Assembly (NCBI GenBank): GCA_964384625.1
Contig: CAYLNH010000044.1
Span: 1 to 34,474 of the forward strand
From: CAYLNH01 sp964384625
GTDB taxonomy: Bacteria; Verrucomicrobiota; Lentisphaeria; JABSQK01
DNA length: 34,474 nt
Direction of reading: 5' to 3'
The notes beneath the pieces are model-generated. The model ran no database searches and had not been told where the DNA came from. It was given only the letters and a program-made list of their open reading frames with translations. The stretch's first letter is position 1; every line of letters begins with the position of its first letter. Positions 33,842-34,474 of this stretch are shown here, in pieces. The translations under genes and the position numbers were made by a program.

Positions 33842-33985
33842 GTAAACCCTCGTCCATTGCCCTCTGCGCCCGACACTGAGATTCCGCACCCCTTGCGGTG
33901 CGGGGTTTCAGGATCGGTCACCTACAACAAAGAACCGCCTCCAATTCCCTTTTTCCTGCCGCAGGTCAGGCCTGCGTGATGCAAC
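33842..33985 (+). repeat. Dispersed intergenic repeat, shortened copy
   Basis: It follows the left arm of the element at 5745: GTAAACCCTCGTC, TGCCCTCTGC, then TGCGGTGCGG and CAGGATCGGTCACCTAC, ending TCCTGCCG. About 30 bases corresponding to 5790-5822 are missing. It jumps directly to the CCGCAGG-TCAGG-CCTGCG hairpin (33959-33976) that occupies the right arm of the other copy, skipping the 42-bp palindrome. Confidence 0.75.
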
Positions 33986-34263
33986 GCCATTCCAGCCTGC
34001 ACTAACGCCGCCCCGCATTGGATTGGCGGGGCGCGCAAGGCGCTTTGGAGTGCAGCGCACTCCAGGGCTTCGCCGACTCCGTCGGCTCAGCAGAGGGATG
34101 CCGCCGTGGGCCCACACCATTTGAAAGACCAAGCACAATCCGCAAATTCACAGATCAAGGAACTGTGGCGCTCGTCGCCGCCAGCGAGATTGCGGTTCGC
34201 GCATGAGGCGGAGCCATGCCGCTGTGACGTATATCAACAAGTTCGGCAAATAGAGGAACTAGC
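33986..34263. other. Intergenic region rich in short perfect hairpins
   Basis: Hairpins: GCCCCGC / GCGGGGC at 34010-34032; TGGAGTGC-AGC-GCACTCCA at 34046-34064; GCCGAC-TCC-GTCGGC at 34072-34086. No gene is supported. The density suggests mosaic repeat DNA like that at 4033 and 5745. Confidence 0.55.
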
Positions 34264-34371
34264 ATGATCGCCAATACATTGTCGGCATGCATCGCTACAG
34301 AGAAAGTTGAAGAATCACGTGATTTCCACGTGGAGTATTTCGGAGCCAAAGTCGCGTTTGATTGTGGATGA
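34264..34371 (+). pseudogene. Truncated VOC/glyoxalase-like fragment
   Basis: A 35-codon frame with GAGG eight bases before its ATG ends at TGA. Its residues TEKVEESRDFHVEYFGAKVA strongly resemble the first strand and helix of vicinal-oxygen-chelate (glyoxalase/bleomycin-resistance) proteins, which normally run to 120-140 residues. The rest is not found in the other frames up to the window end. It is probably a decayed gene; a sequencing error is also possible. Confidence 0.4.
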
Positions 34372-34474
34372 AGTTAGTCTCTACATCTTTTCGGAACGAG
34401 AACCGTCTGAGGAATTCAAGTATTAATACGGCATGCAAATAGGCGACACTCGTCATGCTGCTGCATATGCGATA
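34372..34474. other. Window end, nothing recognised
   Basis: Lower-GC sequence without a supported gene or hairpin. Confidence 0.4.

Overview
The window is GC-rich, densely coding DNA that reads like an accessory region of a PVC-superphylum bacterium, most likely Lentisphaerota or Kiritimatiellota. This is inferred from two pseudopilins with an FTLIELLVV signal and a C-terminal DG motif, a formylglycine sulfatase, GntR-headed LacI-like regulators, LamG-bearing giant secreted proteins and a WPxWRG-type PQQ-like propeller protein. No rRNA, tRNA, transposase or CRISPR array was found. A run of 100 N (32110-32209) marks an assembly gap, so this is probably a draft genome or MAG.

Left region (1-8500): a GH38 alpha-mannosidase-like protein whose expected catalytic Asp is Ser, a HAD phosphatase, and threonine synthase facing them. 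A C45 Ntn-hydrolase and a uroporphyrinogen-decarboxylase-like methyltransferase follow on the minus strand. The intergenic spaces hold large imperfect palindromes, one with a perfect 42-bp core (5885-5926). Related copies lie at 1-69 (inverted) and 33842-33985.

Central region (8500-24000): two GntR/LacI-type regulators flank a minus-strand pseudopilin. The second is followed by a co-directional run: a 1388-aa secreted LamG plus barrel protein, two tandem paralogous secreted clan GH-A-like proteins with CBM9-like C-termini, the decayed tail of a third paralog, and a sulfatase. This looks like a locus for using a complex, possibly sulfated polysaccharide.

Right-centre (24000-30650): a second version of the same cassette: pseudopilin, GntR/LacI regulator, and a 1431-aa paralog of the giant LamG protein. 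The regulator stop overlaps the giant's start, and this giant has a C-terminal membrane anchor. The recurring pseudopilin, regulator and giant-secreted-protein unit is the best candidate here for an undescribed system: a regulated surface or export module for polysaccharide handling.

Right end (30650-34474): a secreted SNase-like protein with a doubtful active site, a 117-bp tandem repeat array broken by the assembly gap, an exported PQQ-like beta-propeller protein, more palindromic intergenic DNA, and a truncated VOC-like fragment. All functional calls come from reading motifs; no database search was run.
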